DNA from: JAVHLK01 sp043806215
Lineage (GTDB): Bacteria; Desulfobacterota; Desulfomonilia; Desulfomonilales; Desulfomonilaceae
Direction: 5' to 3'
Assembly: GCA_043806215.1 (NCBI GenBank)
Contig: JAZDHD010000409.1
Location: forward strand, 1-47,321
Length of the DNA: 47,321 bases
The notes below the pieces were generated by a model that saw only the letters and a list, made by a program, of their open reading frames with translations, did not search any database and was not told the DNA's origin. Made by a program: the position numbers and the translations under genes. Positions 1-8,078 of this stretch are shown here, piece by piece; position 1 is the first letter of the stretch, and every line of letters starts with the position of its first letter.

Positions 1-141
1 GAGATGGTGATGCCGGGAGACAACGTGTCTCTGGAGGGCCACCTGATAACCCCCATCGCGATGGAGAAAGAGCTTCGCTTCGCAATACGTGAAGGCGGAA
101 GAACAGTCGGTGCAGGCGTTGTCGCCGACATTATCGAATAG
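1..141 (+). CDS. tuf: Elongation factor Tu, C-terminal end (partial)
   Basis: Last 46 codons of EF-Tu; the rest lies before the window. The reading frame from base 1 contains the domain 3 signature LRFAIREGGRTVGAGVV and ends DIIE-TAG. EF-Tu is the GTPase that brings aminoacyl-tRNA to the ribosome; this C-terminal barrel contacts tRNA. It ends 29 nt before rpsJ, the common str-to-S10 junction, so the ribosomal string here is probably at least partly read from promoters upstream of the window. Confidence 0.97.
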   Translation, partial: EMVMPGDNVSLEGHLITPIAMEKELRFAIREGGRTVGAGVVADIIE

Positions 142-170
142 AGACGGCTGCTCGGCAAGGGGTTCTAGTA

Positions 171-485
171 ATGGAAATGAAAGCGCTGAAGATAAGGATC
201 AGGTTAAAGGCCTACGACCACAGGCTCCTGGACCAGTCCGCCGCAGAGATAGTGGATACTGCATGGCGTACGGGAGCGAAGGTTGCCGGACCGATACCTC
301 TTCCGACGCGAATACACAAGTACTGTGTTCTTCGCTCTCCGCACATCGACAAGAAGTCACGCGAGCAGTTCGAGATAAGGGTTCACAAGCGGCTGCTGGA
401 CATCCTGGAGCCGACTCAGCAGACGCTCGATGCTCTCATGAAATTGGACCTGTCCCCCGGCGTGGACGTGGAGATAAAGGCGTAG
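171..485 (+). CDS. rpsJ: 30S ribosomal protein S10
   Basis: 104 residues, the usual length for uS10. The sequence KIRIRLKAYDHRLLDQSA near the N-terminus and the RSPHIDKKSREQFEIR stretch in the middle are family hallmarks. S10 sits in the 30S head and, in many bacteria, also joins NusB in antitermination complexes. AAGGGG lies 8 nt before the ATG; a second ATG two codons later (MKALKI) is also possible. First gene of the S10 cluster; the gap to rplC is 39 nt. Confidence 0.97.
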   Translation: MEMKALKIRIRLKAYDHRLLDQSAAEIVDTAWRTGAKVAGPIPLPTRIHKYCVLRSPHIDKKSREQFEIRVHKRLLDILEPTQQTLDALMKLDLSPGVDVEIKA

Positions 486-524
486 AGAATTCTCTTCGCC
501 GGAGATGAACCAGAGGAGCCTGTA

Positions 525-1130
525 ATGGTTGGAGGAATGATCGGTAAAAAGTTGGGGATGATCCAGCTGTTCGATGAAACCGGACAGGCGATGGGCGTAA
601 CAGTCGTTCAGGCAGGCCCCTGCAAGGTGATCGGGAAGAAGAACGGGTCTAAGGTCCAGCTTGGGTACGGAGAAACCGTAAAGACCAGAGTGACAAAGCC
701 GGCACTAGGACAGTTTGAGAAGGCCGGTACGGAGCCCTATAAGGTACTCAGGGAATTCAGTGCGGATGACGTGGGCGCATTGGAAATAGGCCAGGAGATC
801 CGGGCGGACATCTTCGCCGTGGGAGAAAAGGTGAAGGTGGTCGGTACCAGCAAAGGGAAAGGCTTCGCCGGCGTAGTCAAGAAGTGGAACTTCGGAGGCG
901 GCCGGGCTACACACGGATCCCGGTCTCACAGGATTCCCGGCTCGGTGGGTCAGTGTGCGTACCCCGCCCGGATCTTCAAGGGAAAGAAAATGCCCGGGAG
1001 GCTGGGTGGCGTCCAAGTGACGGCACCGAGCGTGCAGGTAATGGAAGTCCGGGCCGACGAGAACCTTATATTTCTGAAAGGCCCGATTCCCGGATCCCGA
1101 GGTTCGATTGTCTTGATAAGGAAGAAATAA
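525..1130 (+). CDS. rplC: 50S ribosomal protein L3
   Basis: 201 residues. The N-terminal GMIGKKLGMIQLFDETG and the later GKGFAGVVKKWNFGGGRATHGS segment (the loop reaching the peptidyl-transferase centre) identify uL3, an early assembly protein of the 50S subunit. GAGGAG ends 6 nt before the ATG at 525; a start at 537 (MIGKKLG) would match some relatives better. The stop codon shares one base with the rplD start (TAATG), which suggests translational coupling. Confidence 0.96.
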   Translation: MVGGMIGKKLGMIQLFDETGQAMGVTVVQAGPCKVIGKKNGSKVQLGYGETVKTRVTKPALGQFEKAGTEPYKVLREFSADDVGALEIGQEIRADIFAVGEKVKVVGTSKGKGFAGVVKKWNFGGGRATHGSRSHRIPGSVGQCAYPARIFKGKKMPGRLGGVQVTAPSVQVMEVRADENLIFLKGPIPGSRGSIVLIRKK

Positions 1131-1756
1131 TGGCTTCGGTAGACGTGATCAATCAGAACGGAGACAAGGTCGACTCCATCGAACTGGAGGACGCGGTATT
1201 CAATGCCGATATTCGGGAGACCCTGGTTCAGAGAGTCGTGGTGTGGCAGTTGGCCAAGCGGCGTCGCGGCACGGCGAGTACGAAGACGCGGGGCGACTGC
1301 AGAGGCGGCGGTAAGAAGCCGTGGCGGCAAAAGGGTACCGGAAGGGCGAGAGCGGGTACGAATCGTTCGCCCATTTGGACCGGCGGCGGAACCGTCTTTG
1401 GGCCGCACCCGAGGTCATATGGCTTTTCCCTGCCCAAGAAGGTCAGAAAAGCGGCGCTGAAATCGGTACTGAGTTCGAAGCTGAAGTCGAACCATCTTAC
1501 GGTGGTGGACAAGATCGACCTCGAGGAGCCTAAGACTCGTCTGTTCGTGAAGACGGTGAAGGCATTGGGACTGGAAAACGATAAGACGATATTCATTACC
1601 GCGGGCAAGGATGAGTCGCTGCAAAGGTCTTCACGCAACCTCTACCGGGTACTCGTCCTGCCTACGGAAGGGTTGAACGTTTACGATCTGCTCCGCTTCG
1701 AGCGAGTCGTGCTCTTAAGGGACGCGGTTGCCGGAATTCACAAGAGGTTGATCTGA
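1130..1756 (+). CDS. rplD: 50S ribosomal protein L4
   Basis: 208 residues of uL4, which lines the nascent peptide exit tunnel and in enterobacteria also represses its own S10 operon. The RGGGKKPWRQKGTGRARAG loop is diagnostic. The open frame runs about 250 nt further upstream inside rplC, but the ATG at 1130 in the TAATG junction gives the expected length and N-terminus. It ends in a TGATG junction with rplW. Confidence 0.96.
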   Translation: MASVDVINQNGDKVDSIELEDAVFNADIRETLVQRVVVWQLAKRRRGTASTKTRGDCRGGGKKPWRQKGTGRARAGTNRSPIWTGGGTVFGPHPRSYGFSLPKKVRKAALKSVLSSKLKSNHLTVVDKIDLEEPKTRLFVKTVKALGLENDKTIFITAGKDESLQRSSRNLYRVLVLPTEGLNVYDLLRFERVVLLRDAVAGIHKRLI

Positions 1757-2046
1757 TGCAGGACCAATATAAGATTATCCGAAGGCCGGTTATAACCGAA
1801 AAGGGTTCGGACCTCAAGGACGAGAACAACCAGCTCGTCTTCGAGGTGGATGTAAAAGCCAATAAGCCCGAAATCAAGAAGGCAGTGGAGAAGATCTTCA
1901 AGGTCACCGTCACGGCGGTCCGCACGCAGAATCGTGTCGGTAAACGCAAGAGGCTCGGGCGGTTCGCCGGGCGTCGCAAGGATTGGAAGAAGGCCATTGT
2001 GACGCTGAAAGAAGGCGACCGCGTCGATTTCTTCGAAGGGGTCTAG
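1756..2046 (+). CDS. rplW: 50S ribosomal protein L23
   Basis: 96 residues of uL23, which sits at the exit of the peptide tunnel and is the docking site for trigger factor and SRP. IIRRPVITEKG at the N-terminus and VNTQ-type core (here VRTQNRVGKRKR) fit the family. It overlaps the rplD stop by one base. A 73-nt gap follows before rplB; no clear structure was seen in it. Confidence 0.95.
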   Translation: MQDQYKIIRRPVITEKGSDLKDENNQLVFEVDVKANKPEIKKAVEKIFKVTVTAVRTQNRVGKRKRLGRFAGRRKDWKKAIVTLKEGDRVDFFEGV

Positions 2047-2119
2047 ACCGTTGGCAGGTCCCTGCCGAGAATTCGATCGACACTAATGTGAAGCGGACAT
2101 TCCATCGAGGATTGGACTT

Positions 2120-2944
2120 ATGGGTATAAAGAAGTACAAGCCGACATCGCCGGGAATAAGGTTCAAAACGGGGTTTACTTTCCAGGAGTTGACTGCGGCG
2201 GAACCGGCAAAGGCCCTCACCAAGGGAATCCGGAAGAATGGCGGGCGGAATAATGCCGGGAGAATCACGGTGCGACATCGCGGGGGCGGCCACAAAAGGC
2301 TTCTCCGGGCTGTCGATTTCAAGAGAAACAAGGCCGACGTTCCCGGAAAGGTTGAGAGTATCGAGTACGACCCCAACCGGAGTGCACGCCTGGCGCTGAT
2401 AAGCTATGCGGACGGCGAGAAGAGCTATATTCTGTGGCCCAACGGGTTGAGTATCGGGGATTCCATTCTGGCCGGAGAGAAGATCGACATTAGGCCCGGT
2501 AATTGCCTACCTTTGAAAAACATCCCCCTCGGCACCATGGTTCATAATGTTGAGATGAAGATAGGCAAAGGCGGACAAATGTGTCGGTCCGCCGGTACCT
2601 ACGGGCAGCTTATGGCCAAGGAAAAGGGTTACGTGCAGATCAAGCTGCCGTCGGGGGAAGTCAGAATGGTGTTGGACCGCTGCCGGGCCACGGTGGGTCA
2701 GCTCGGTAATCTGGAACACGAGAAAATCTCACTGGGGCGGGCGGGCCGGTCGAGGTTGCTCGGGCGCCGTCCGAAGGTTCGGGGAGTCGTGATGAACCCG
2801 GTCGACCACCCCCACGGCGGAGGCGAGGGCCGAACCTCGGGAGGCAGGCATCCGGTGACTCCCTGGGGGGTTCCCACCAAGGGTTACAAGACCCGTAAGA
2901 AGAACAAGACCTCTGATAAATTCATCGTGAAACGGAGGAAGTGA
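2120..2944 (+). CDS. rplB: 50S ribosomal protein L2
   Basis: 274 residues, full length for uL2, which supports subunit joining and the peptidyl-transferase centre. GRNNAGRITVRHRGGGHKR and the C-terminal GVVMNPVDHPHGGGEGR loop, with its conserved histidine, are present. GAGG lies 9 nt before the ATG. The C-terminal frame overlaps the first bases ahead of rpsS. Confidence 0.97.
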   Translation: MGIKKYKPTSPGIRFKTGFTFQELTAAEPAKALTKGIRKNGGRNNAGRITVRHRGGGHKRLLRAVDFKRNKADVPGKVESIEYDPNRSARLALISYADGEKSYILWPNGLSIGDSILAGEKIDIRPGNCLPLKNIPLGTMVHNVEMKIGKGGQMCRSAGTYGQLMAKEKGYVQIKLPSGEVRMVLDRCRATVGQLGNLEHEKISLGRAGRSRLLGRRPKVRGVVMNPVDHPHGGGEGRTSGGRHPVTPWGVPTKGYKTRKKNKTSDKFIVKRRK

Positions 2945-2949
2945 ATTCC

Positions 2950-3234
2950 ATGCCCCGTTCGGTTCATAAGGGTCCTTTTGTGGACGGTCATCTGCTCAAG
3001 AAGGTGGAAACAGCGCGGGAAACCGTTTCTCGCAAAGTTATACAGACTTGGTCCAGACGATCGACCGTCATTCCGGAAATGGTGGGCCTCACTTTCGCCG
3101 TGCACAACGGTAAGAAGTTCATCCCGGTGTTTGTAACGGAAAACATGGTCGGCCACAAACTGGGAGAATTTTCGCCGACACGCACCTTTCACGGCCACGC
3201 GGGCGATCGCAAGGCCAAGAAGGGAAGAAGATAA
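2950..3234 (+). CDS. rpsS: 30S ribosomal protein S19
   Basis: 94 residues from the ATG at 2950, giving the classic MPRSVHKGPFVDGHLLKK start. A GTG at 2941 is in frame but has its ribosome site (GGAGGAA, 2934-2940) directly against it, whereas 2950 has a 9-nt spacing. uS19 forms the 30S head with S13. Its TAATG junction with rplV shares one base. Confidence 0.95.
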   Translation: MPRSVHKGPFVDGHLLKKVETARETVSRKVIQTWSRRSTVIPEMVGLTFAVHNGKKFIPVFVTENMVGHKLGEFSPTRTFHGHAGDRKAKKGRR

Positions 3235-3566
3235 TGGAGTGGGTATCAACTCTCAGACACGCCCATATCGCACCGCGCAAGGCACGGCTTGTGGCTGATT
3301 TGATACGGGGAATGGCGGTCGACGCGGCTCTGGCCCGGCTGCAATTTACGCCGCAGAAAGCCGCGGGGATCATCAGGAAGGTGCTTCAGTCGGCGCTTGA
3401 GAACGCATCCAGGTCGGCGGGGGTGGACGAAGACAAGCTGTACGTCGGCACGATTACCGTGGACGAGGGGCCAACCGCAAAACGGTGGAGGCCGCGGGCC
3501 ATGGGGCGGGCCACCAGGATTCGGAAGAGAACCAGCCACATCCATATAGCGCTGGAAGAAGAGTAG
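3234..3566 (+). CDS. rplV: 50S ribosomal protein L22
   Basis: 110 residues of uL22. HIAPRKARLVADLIRGM near the N-terminus and the hairpin KRWRPRAMGRATRIRKRTSHI, which projects into the peptide exit tunnel, are both clear. Mutations in this hairpin are a known source of macrolide resistance in other bacteria; nothing unusual is seen here. Coupled by one base to rpsS; rpsC follows after an 89-nt gap when its TTG start is used. Confidence 0.96.
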   Translation: MEWVSTLRHAHIAPRKARLVADLIRGMAVDAALARLQFTPQKAAGIIRKVLQSALENASRSAGVDEDKLYVGTITVDEGPTAKRWRPRAMGRATRIRKRTSHIHIALEEE

Positions 3567-3655
3567 AGTTCCTTACCATCGGAGGCTCCGGCGGTATTTC
3601 CATGAACATTGGGAAGTCCGTACCGGCCCCCCGACGCACCCTCAGGAGGCCTATC

Positions 3656-4300
3656 TTGGGACAAAAGGTACATCCCCTCGGGTTTAGGCTGGGCATAACC
3701 CGAACCTGGGATTCTCGCTGGTATTCGCAGAAGGATTTCGGAAACTTCCTGCTGGAAGATCTGAAGCTCCGGGATTTCGTCAAGAAGCGACTATCCCAAG
3801 CAAGTATTTCGCGCATAGAGATCGAGAGAGCTGCGGGGAAGATCAGGCTGATCATCCACACGGCCCGCCCCGGGGTCGTAATCGGTCCCAAAGGCAGCGA
3901 AATAGAAAAGCTTCGGCGTGAGATTCTCCGCCTCACGGATAAGGATGTCATTGTCGATATCAAGGAGATACGGAAGCCGGAAATCGACGCACAACTCGTG
4001 GCGGAGAATGTGGCTCAGCAGCTCGAGCGGAGAATAGCCTTTCGGAGGGCCATGAAGAAGTCGGTTTCGTCCGCGCTGAAATCGGGAGCCAAGGGGATCC
4101 GGATTGCCACGGCGGGACGTCTGGGCGGAGCGGAAATGGCCCGTCGCGAATGGTATCGCGAGGGACGCGTACCGTTGCATACCCTCCGGGCGGATATTGA
4201 CTACGGTTTTGCCCAGGCTGCGACGACGTACGGTGTGATCGGCATAAAGGTTTGGATCTTCAAGGGAGAAAAGATCAGGAGCACTCCTGGGGAGAGTTGA
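3656..4300 (+). CDS. rpsC: 30S ribosomal protein S3 (TTG start)
   Basis: 214 residues when read from TTG at 3656, giving GQKVHPLGFRLGITR, the universal uS3 N-terminus. AGGAGG (3644-3649) stands 6 nt ahead. An ATG at 3602 is in frame and would add 18 residues of non-conserved sequence with a poorly spaced ribosome site. The KH domain (RPGVVIGPKGSEIEKLR) and the C-terminal domain with GRLGGAEMAR are intact. S3 lines the mRNA entry channel and has helicase activity together with S4. Confidence 0.93.
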   Translation: MGQKVHPLGFRLGITRTWDSRWYSQKDFGNFLLEDLKLRDFVKKRLSQASISRIEIERAAGKIRLIIHTARPGVVIGPKGSEIEKLRREILRLTDKDVIVDIKEIRKPEIDAQLVAENVAQQLERRIAFRRAMKKSVSSALKSGAKGIRIATAGRLGGAEMARREWYREGRVPLHTLRADIDYGFAQAATTYGVIGIKVWIFKGEKIRSTPGES

Positions 4301-4301
4301 G

Positions 4302-4712
4302 ATGCTAGCGCCCAAGAAGGTAAAATATAGGAAGAGGCAAAAGGGCCGAATGAGAGGCCGCCCGCTCAGAGGGACCCAGGTGTCTTTCGGTGAATTCGGA
4401 CTGATGGCGTTGGCGCCGGGCTGGATCACCGCAAGGCAGATCGAGGCTGGTCGTGTGGCCATGACCCGTCATGTCAAGAGGGGCGGGAAGATATGGATCC
4501 GAGTGTTTCCGGACAAGCCTATCACCAAGAAGCCCGCGGAGACTCGAATGGGAAAAGGCAAGGGAGCTCCGGAAGAGTGGGTAGCGGTGGTCAAGCCCGG
4601 AATCGTGATGTACGAGATGGAAGGCGTCCCCGTGGAAGTCGCACGCGAAGCTTTTCGCCTTGCTGCTCGGAAAATGCCCATCAAGACACGCTTTGTTGTT
4701 CGTGAGGAGTAG
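4302..4712 (+). CDS. rplP: 50S ribosomal protein L16
   Basis: 136 residues, standard for uL16, a late-assembling protein next to the A-site tRNA. Start MLAPKKVKYRKRQKGRMRG and the RVFPDKPITKKPAETRMGKGKG stretch (shown here in part) are diagnostic. Begins one base after the rpsC stop, with GGGGAGAG inside the end of rpsC as ribosome site; rpmC follows after 2 nt. Confidence 0.96.
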   Translation: MLAPKKVKYRKRQKGRMRGRPLRGTQVSFGEFGLMALAPGWITARQIEAGRVAMTRHVKRGGKIWIRVFPDKPITKKPAETRMGKGKGAPEEWVAVVKPGIVMYEMEGVPVEVAREAFRLAARKMPIKTRFVVREE

Positions 4713-4714
4713 CT

Positions 4715-4909
4715 ATGAAGGCCCAAGAGCTCAGGGATCTCTCTGTGGACGAGCTTGTTGCGAAAGAAGGGGAGTTCCGGGAAGAGGAATTTAACCTTCG
4801 CTTCAAGCATGCCACAGGTCAACTTGAAAAGACGGATCGGCTCAAGAGGCTCCGCCGGGATATTGCGCGAGTGAAGACCATCATGAAAGAAAGGGGGGCG
4901 GCCGAATGA
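4715..4909 (+). CDS. rpmC: 50S ribosomal protein L29
   Basis: 64 residues, two long helices, as usual for uL29 at the tunnel exit beside L23. The segment FNLRFKHATGQLEKTDRLK followed by RRDIARVKT is the family pattern. GAGGAG lies 5 nt ahead within the rplP end. Its stop overlaps the rpsQ start by four bases (ATGA). Confidence 0.95.
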   Translation: MKAQELRDLSVDELVAKEGEFREEEFNLRFKHATGQLEKTDRLKRLRRDIARVKTIMKERGAAE

Positions 4910-5193
4910 CGGGCTCCTCTGATAATCGGAAGCAACGAAAGGTCCGCACGGGCGTCGTTATCAGCAACAAAATGGATAAGACCGTTGTGGTGGAGGTCAG
5001 CCGGACGGTGGTGCATCCGGTGTATAAGAAGTACGTCCGCCGGAGGAAACGGTTCATGGCCCACGATGAGGGTAACCGGTGCCGGATAGGCGACGAAGTG
5101 ATGATCGTGGAAACAAAGCCGCTGAGCCGCCATAAGAATTGGCGTGTTCGAAAGATAGTGAAGGAAGCGGCACTTCCCGGAGGTTCGTCATGA
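4906..5193 (+). CDS. rpsQ: 30S ribosomal protein S17
   Basis: 95 residues. RTGVVISNKMDKTVVV and HPVYKKYVRRRKRFMAHDE match the OB-fold protein uS17, a primary 16S rRNA binder. The first six or so residues (MTGSSDN) are a variable extension. Four-base overlap with rpmC and an ATGA overlap with rplN indicate tight coupling. Confidence 0.95.
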   Translation: MTGSSDNRKQRKVRTGVVISNKMDKTVVVEVSRTVVHPVYKKYVRRRKRFMAHDEGNRCRIGDEVMIVETKPLSRHKNWRVRKIVKEAALPGGSS

Positions 5194-5558
5194 TTCAGCA
5201 ACAGTCCCGTATGGACGTCGCAGACAACTCCGGGGCCAAGGAGCTCTTCTGCATCAAGGTGCTGGGCGGCACGAGACGCAAGTATGCGAGTGTCGGCGAC
5301 GTGGTGGTGGTTTCGGTGAAAGAGGCCATTCCCAACTCCAAGGTGAAAAAGGGAGAGGTCCACAAAGCCGTGGTGGTACGGACGCGCAGAGCGGTTCGGC
5401 GTCCCGACGGGTCGGCGATACGGTTCGACGATAATTCGGCCGTTTTGATCAACAATCAGATGGAGCCGATCGGAACCCGTATATTCGGTCCGGTGGCACG
5501 GGAGCTGAGGGCCCGGAGGTTCATGAAGATCGTGTCCTTGGCTCCGGAGGTCCTCTAG
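5190..5558 (+). CDS. rplN: 50S ribosomal protein L14
   Basis: 122 residues from ATG at 5190, exactly the usual uL14 length. MIQQQSRMDVADNSGAKE is the typical start; the frame is open further upstream but that part overlaps rpsQ. L14 lies at the subunit interface and binds the silencing factor RsfS in other bacteria. CGGAGG precedes the ATG; the start overlaps the rpsQ stop (ATGA). Confidence 0.96.
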   Translation: MIQQQSRMDVADNSGAKELFCIKVLGGTRRKYASVGDVVVVSVKEAIPNSKVKKGEVHKAVVVRTRRAVRRPDGSAIRFDDNSAVLINNQMEPIGTRIFGPVARELRARRFMKIVSLAPEVL

Positions 5559-5560
5559 GC

Positions 5561-5881
5561 ATGCCAAAGATCAAAAAGAACGACAAGGTTAAGGTGATTT
5601 CGGGCAAAGAGAAGGGCCGGCAGGGAAAAGTCCTGAAGGTCCTGAGAGACAAGGATGCAGCCCTGGTGGAGAGGCTCAACATCATGAAGCGTCACACCAA
5701 GGCCGGTACGCAAGCCGGCCGGACGGGGGGCATCGTTGAGAAGGAAGCCCCCATCAAACTGTGCAAACTCATGCTTGTCTGTCCGAAATGCTCAAAGCCG
5801 GCCAGAATCGGCACGCGGGTTCTCGACGATGGCGACAGAGTCCGTTATTGCAAGAAGTGTGACGAGCAGATAGACGGTTAG
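5561..5881 (+). CDS. rplX: 50S ribosomal protein L24, zinc-ribbon form
   Basis: 106 residues. The N-terminal KOW motif (DKVKVISGKEKGRQGKVLKV) identifies uL24, a 50S assembly initiator. The C-terminal half keeps two cysteine pairs, CPKC and CKKC, separated by about 22 residues, so this is a metal-binding version. Two bases separate it from rplN; its GAGGT ribosome site lies inside the end of that gene. Confidence 0.95.
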   Translation: MPKIKKNDKVKVISGKEKGRQGKVLKVLRDKDAALVERLNIMKRHTKAGTQAGRTGGIVEKEAPIKLCKLMLVCPKCSKPARIGTRVLDDGDRVRYCKKCDEQIDG

Positions 5882-5894
5882 AAGGAAGAGCGTC

Positions 5895-6437
5895 ATGGCC
5901 TCGCGGTTGAAAGAGTATTACGAGAAATCAGTTGGTCCGATGCTTACCGAGCGGTTCAAGTACAAGAATCCCATGCAGGTTCCGGAGCTCCGGAAGATCG
6001 TAGTCAACATGGGGCTGGGTGAGGCAATTCAAAACGGTAAGGTGCTTGAGAGCGCGCAACAGGAAATGTCTCTTATAACCGGTCAGTGGCCGGTACTGAG
6101 GAAGGCTCGGAAGTCCATAGCGTCCTTCAAGCTCAGGGAAGGGATGACGATCGGCTGCAAGGTCACCCTGAGAAGGGATGTGATGTATCACTTCCTCGAC
6201 AAGCTCATCAACATAGCGCTTCCACGCGTCCGTGATTTCCGCGGAGTGAACCCACGCGGCTTCGATGGCCGAGGGAACTTTTCCATGGGGGTCAAGGAAC
6301 AGATCATCTTTCCGGAGATCGATTACGACAAGATCGACAAGATTCGAGGGATGAACATCACTCTGGTGACTTCGGCCCCAAACGATGAGGAAGCTCGGCA
6401 ACTATTGGAAGGCCTGGGGATGCCGTTCAGGAAGTAG
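5895..6437 (+). CDS. rplE: 50S ribosomal protein L5
   Basis: 180 residues, standard uL5, which binds 5S rRNA and touches P-site tRNA. KIVVNMGLGEA and RDFRGVNPRGFDGRGNFSMG are the family signatures. AAGGAAGAG lies just before the ATG. The frame of the next gene (rpsN) begins 25 nt after the stop. Confidence 0.97.
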   Translation: MASRLKEYYEKSVGPMLTERFKYKNPMQVPELRKIVVNMGLGEAIQNGKVLESAQQEMSLITGQWPVLRKARKSIASFKLREGMTIGCKVTLRRDVMYHFLDKLINIALPRVRDFRGVNPRGFDGRGNFSMGVKEQIIFPEIDYDKIDKIRGMNITLVTSAPNDEEARQLLEGLGMPFRK

Positions 6438-6462
6438 GCGACTTGGCCTCGGAGGAGGAAGC

Positions 6463-6648
6463 GTGGCAAAAATATCGATGATCGTCAAGGCCGCCAGGCC
6501 CCAGAAGTTTGCTGTAAGGCAGTACAACCGTTGCGGGATTTGCGGGCGCCCCCGAGCCTATTACCGCAAGTTCAAATTGTGTAGAATATGCCTGAGGACA
6601 CAGGCTCTCAAGGGCAATGTCCCCGGAATGGTCAAATCCAGCTGGTAG
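6463..6648 (+). CDS. rpsN: 30S ribosomal protein S14, zinc form (GTG start)
   Basis: 61 residues from GTG at 6463, behind GGAGGAGG (6451-6458). This is the short, zinc-binding uS14 type with ligands C24, C27, C40 and C43 (CGIC and CRIC). An upstream extension of the frame overlaps rplE and has no family similarity. S14 is a late-binding protein of the 30S head. No cysteine-free copy is present in the window. Confidence 0.95.
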   Translation: MAKISMIVKAARPQKFAVRQYNRCGICGRPRAYYRKFKLCRICLRTQALKGNVPGMVKSSW

Positions 6649-6660
6649 GAGACAGTTCAC

Positions 6661-7065
6661 ATGAGCATGACAGACCCGATAGCGGACCTGTTAACGCGCA
6701 TACGCAACGCAAGGCACGCCCGCAAGGAACAGCTGACGGTGCCCGCATCCAACCTCAAGATCGGAATTTCCCAGATTTTAAAAGAGGAAGGATATCTCAA
6801 GAAGTATAAGGTTATACGGTCTGCGAAGAACAAGCAGGGCATATTGAAACTCACCCTGCGTTACGACGAGGATGCAAAGTGCATTATAGAGGGTCTGGCT
6901 CGGGTCTCCACTCCCGGACGGAGAGTTTACGTAGGTCACGACCATCATCTGAAGAGCCACGGCGGCATAGGAATCCTCGTTCTGACAACGTCTCAGGGGA
7001 TCATGACCGACAAAGAGGCTCGGCGCCGCCGGATAGGCGGCGAGGTGCTGTGCAGCATCTGGTAA
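6661..7065 (+). CDS. rpsH: 30S ribosomal protein S8
   Basis: 134 residues. MTDPIADLLTRIRNAR at the start and STPGRRVYVG plus ILTTSQG-like C-terminal GILVLTTSQGIMTDKEAR show uS8, which binds the 16S central domain and, in E. coli, represses the spc operon through the rplE region. The second ATG (6667) is equally possible. AGGAG is found 9 nt before 6661. Confidence 0.96.
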   Translation: MSMTDPIADLLTRIRNARHARKEQLTVPASNLKIGISQILKEEGYLKKYKVIRSAKNKQGILKLTLRYDEDAKCIIEGLARVSTPGRRVYVGHDHHLKSHGGIGILVLTTSQGIMTDKEARRRRIGGEVLCSIW

Positions 7066-7090
7066 GCGGAAAATTGCAGGAGCATTACTG

Positions 7091-7630
7091 ATGTCCAGAA
7101 TAGGCAAGGCCCCAGTGGCCATACCGGACAAGGTGAAGGTTACGTATTCACCGCCCGTGCTGAGCGTGGAAGGCCCCAAGGGCAGCCTAAGCATGCCGGT
7201 TTCCAATCGGGTCGGCGTGGAGGTTGAAGAGAACGCAATCAGGGTCGTTGCGCTCGACGATCACCGGAAATGCCGAGCCATGCACGGCCTCATGCGCAGT
7301 CTCATCCAGAACATGGTAACGGGAGTCACCGAGGGCTTCACCAAATCGCTGGAAATAGTCGGCGTCGGGTACCGGGCCGAGGCCGGTACTGATTCGGTGA
7401 CCCTGAACGTGGGTTATTCAAATCCCGTGGTGCTGCCCCTGCTTGAGGGATTGACCGTCGATGTCGAAAAGAACACGATCATCCATGTCCGGGGTATCGA
7501 CAAGCAACAAGTGGGCGAGATGGCGGCACGTATAAGGCGTGTGCGCAAGCCCGAGCCGTATCGGGGTAAAGGGATACGGTACTTGGGCGAACAGGTGCGG
7601 CGCAAGGTCGGGAAGGCCGGATCCAAGTAG
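7091..7630 (+). CDS. rplF: 50S ribosomal protein L6
   Basis: 179 residues with the two tandem uL6 domains. MSRIGKAPVAIPDKV opens the protein; the second domain ends in the signature PEPYRGKGIRYLGEQVRRK. L6 sits near the sarcin-ricin loop and factor site. AGGAG precedes the ATG by 9 nt. 55 nt to rplR. Confidence 0.97.
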   Translation: MSRIGKAPVAIPDKVKVTYSPPVLSVEGPKGSLSMPVSNRVGVEVEENAIRVVALDDHRKCRAMHGLMRSLIQNMVTGVTEGFTKSLEIVGVGYRAEAGTDSVTLNVGYSNPVVLPLLEGLTVDVEKNTIIHVRGIDKQQVGEMAARIRRVRKPEPYRGKGIRYLGEQVRRKVGKAGSK

Positions 7631-7685
7631 GCTGAGGACCGGCAGCCGGGAACCTAGTGATGGATTGGCGGAGAGGGAACCAAAA

Positions 7686-8054
7686 ATGGCCGGAGATAAT
7701 AAGAAGACCGTCGCCAGGGACAAGAAGAGAGGGCGTGTCCGCGTGAAGATCGCAAAGAACCGCAGTCGGCACAGATTGACGGTTTTCCGTTCAAACAGGA
7801 ACATTTACGCGCAAATCGTCGATGATGCCGGCGGCGTTACCGTGGTGCAGGCTTCTACCATGGATAAGGAGTTCCGCAGGAAATCCGGGGAAGCGTTCAC
7901 CAAGGATACCGCACGTGAGATTGGGAAGAGACTGGCGTCTCGCGCCAAGGAAAAGAACATCGTTCAAGTTGTCTTTGACAGGGGCCCCTACTTGTACCAC
8001 GGTAAGGTCAAGGCCTTGGCCGACGGAGCAAGGGAGGGAGGACTTGATTTCTAG
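7686..8054 (+). CDS. rplR: 50S ribosomal protein L18
   Basis: 122 residues from ATG at 7686, giving the basic N-terminus that binds 5S rRNA and the HRLTVFRSNRNIYAQIVDD core of uL18. The frame is open upstream into rplF but only the ATG at 7686, 5 nt after the purine-rich GAGAGGGAAC, yields a normal length. C-terminal FDRGPYLYHGKVKALADGAREGGL is conserved, ending in F. Confidence 0.95.
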   Translation: MAGDNKKTVARDKKRGRVRVKIAKNRSRHRLTVFRSNRNIYAQIVDDAGGVTVVQASTMDKEFRRKSGEAFTKDTAREIGKRLASRAKEKNIVQVVFDRGPYLYHGKVKALADGAREGGLDF

Positions 8055-8078
8055 TCTTCTTGAAGGAAGGAGCGCTCT

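Noticed and set aside
2941..2949. GTG at 2941 as the rpsS start
   Set aside because: The ribosome site touches this codon; ATG 2950 has correct spacing and the conserved N-terminus.
3485..3655. N-terminal extension of rpsC and a start at 3602
   Set aside because: The extra residues do not match S3 and the TTG at 3656 has the best ribosome site.
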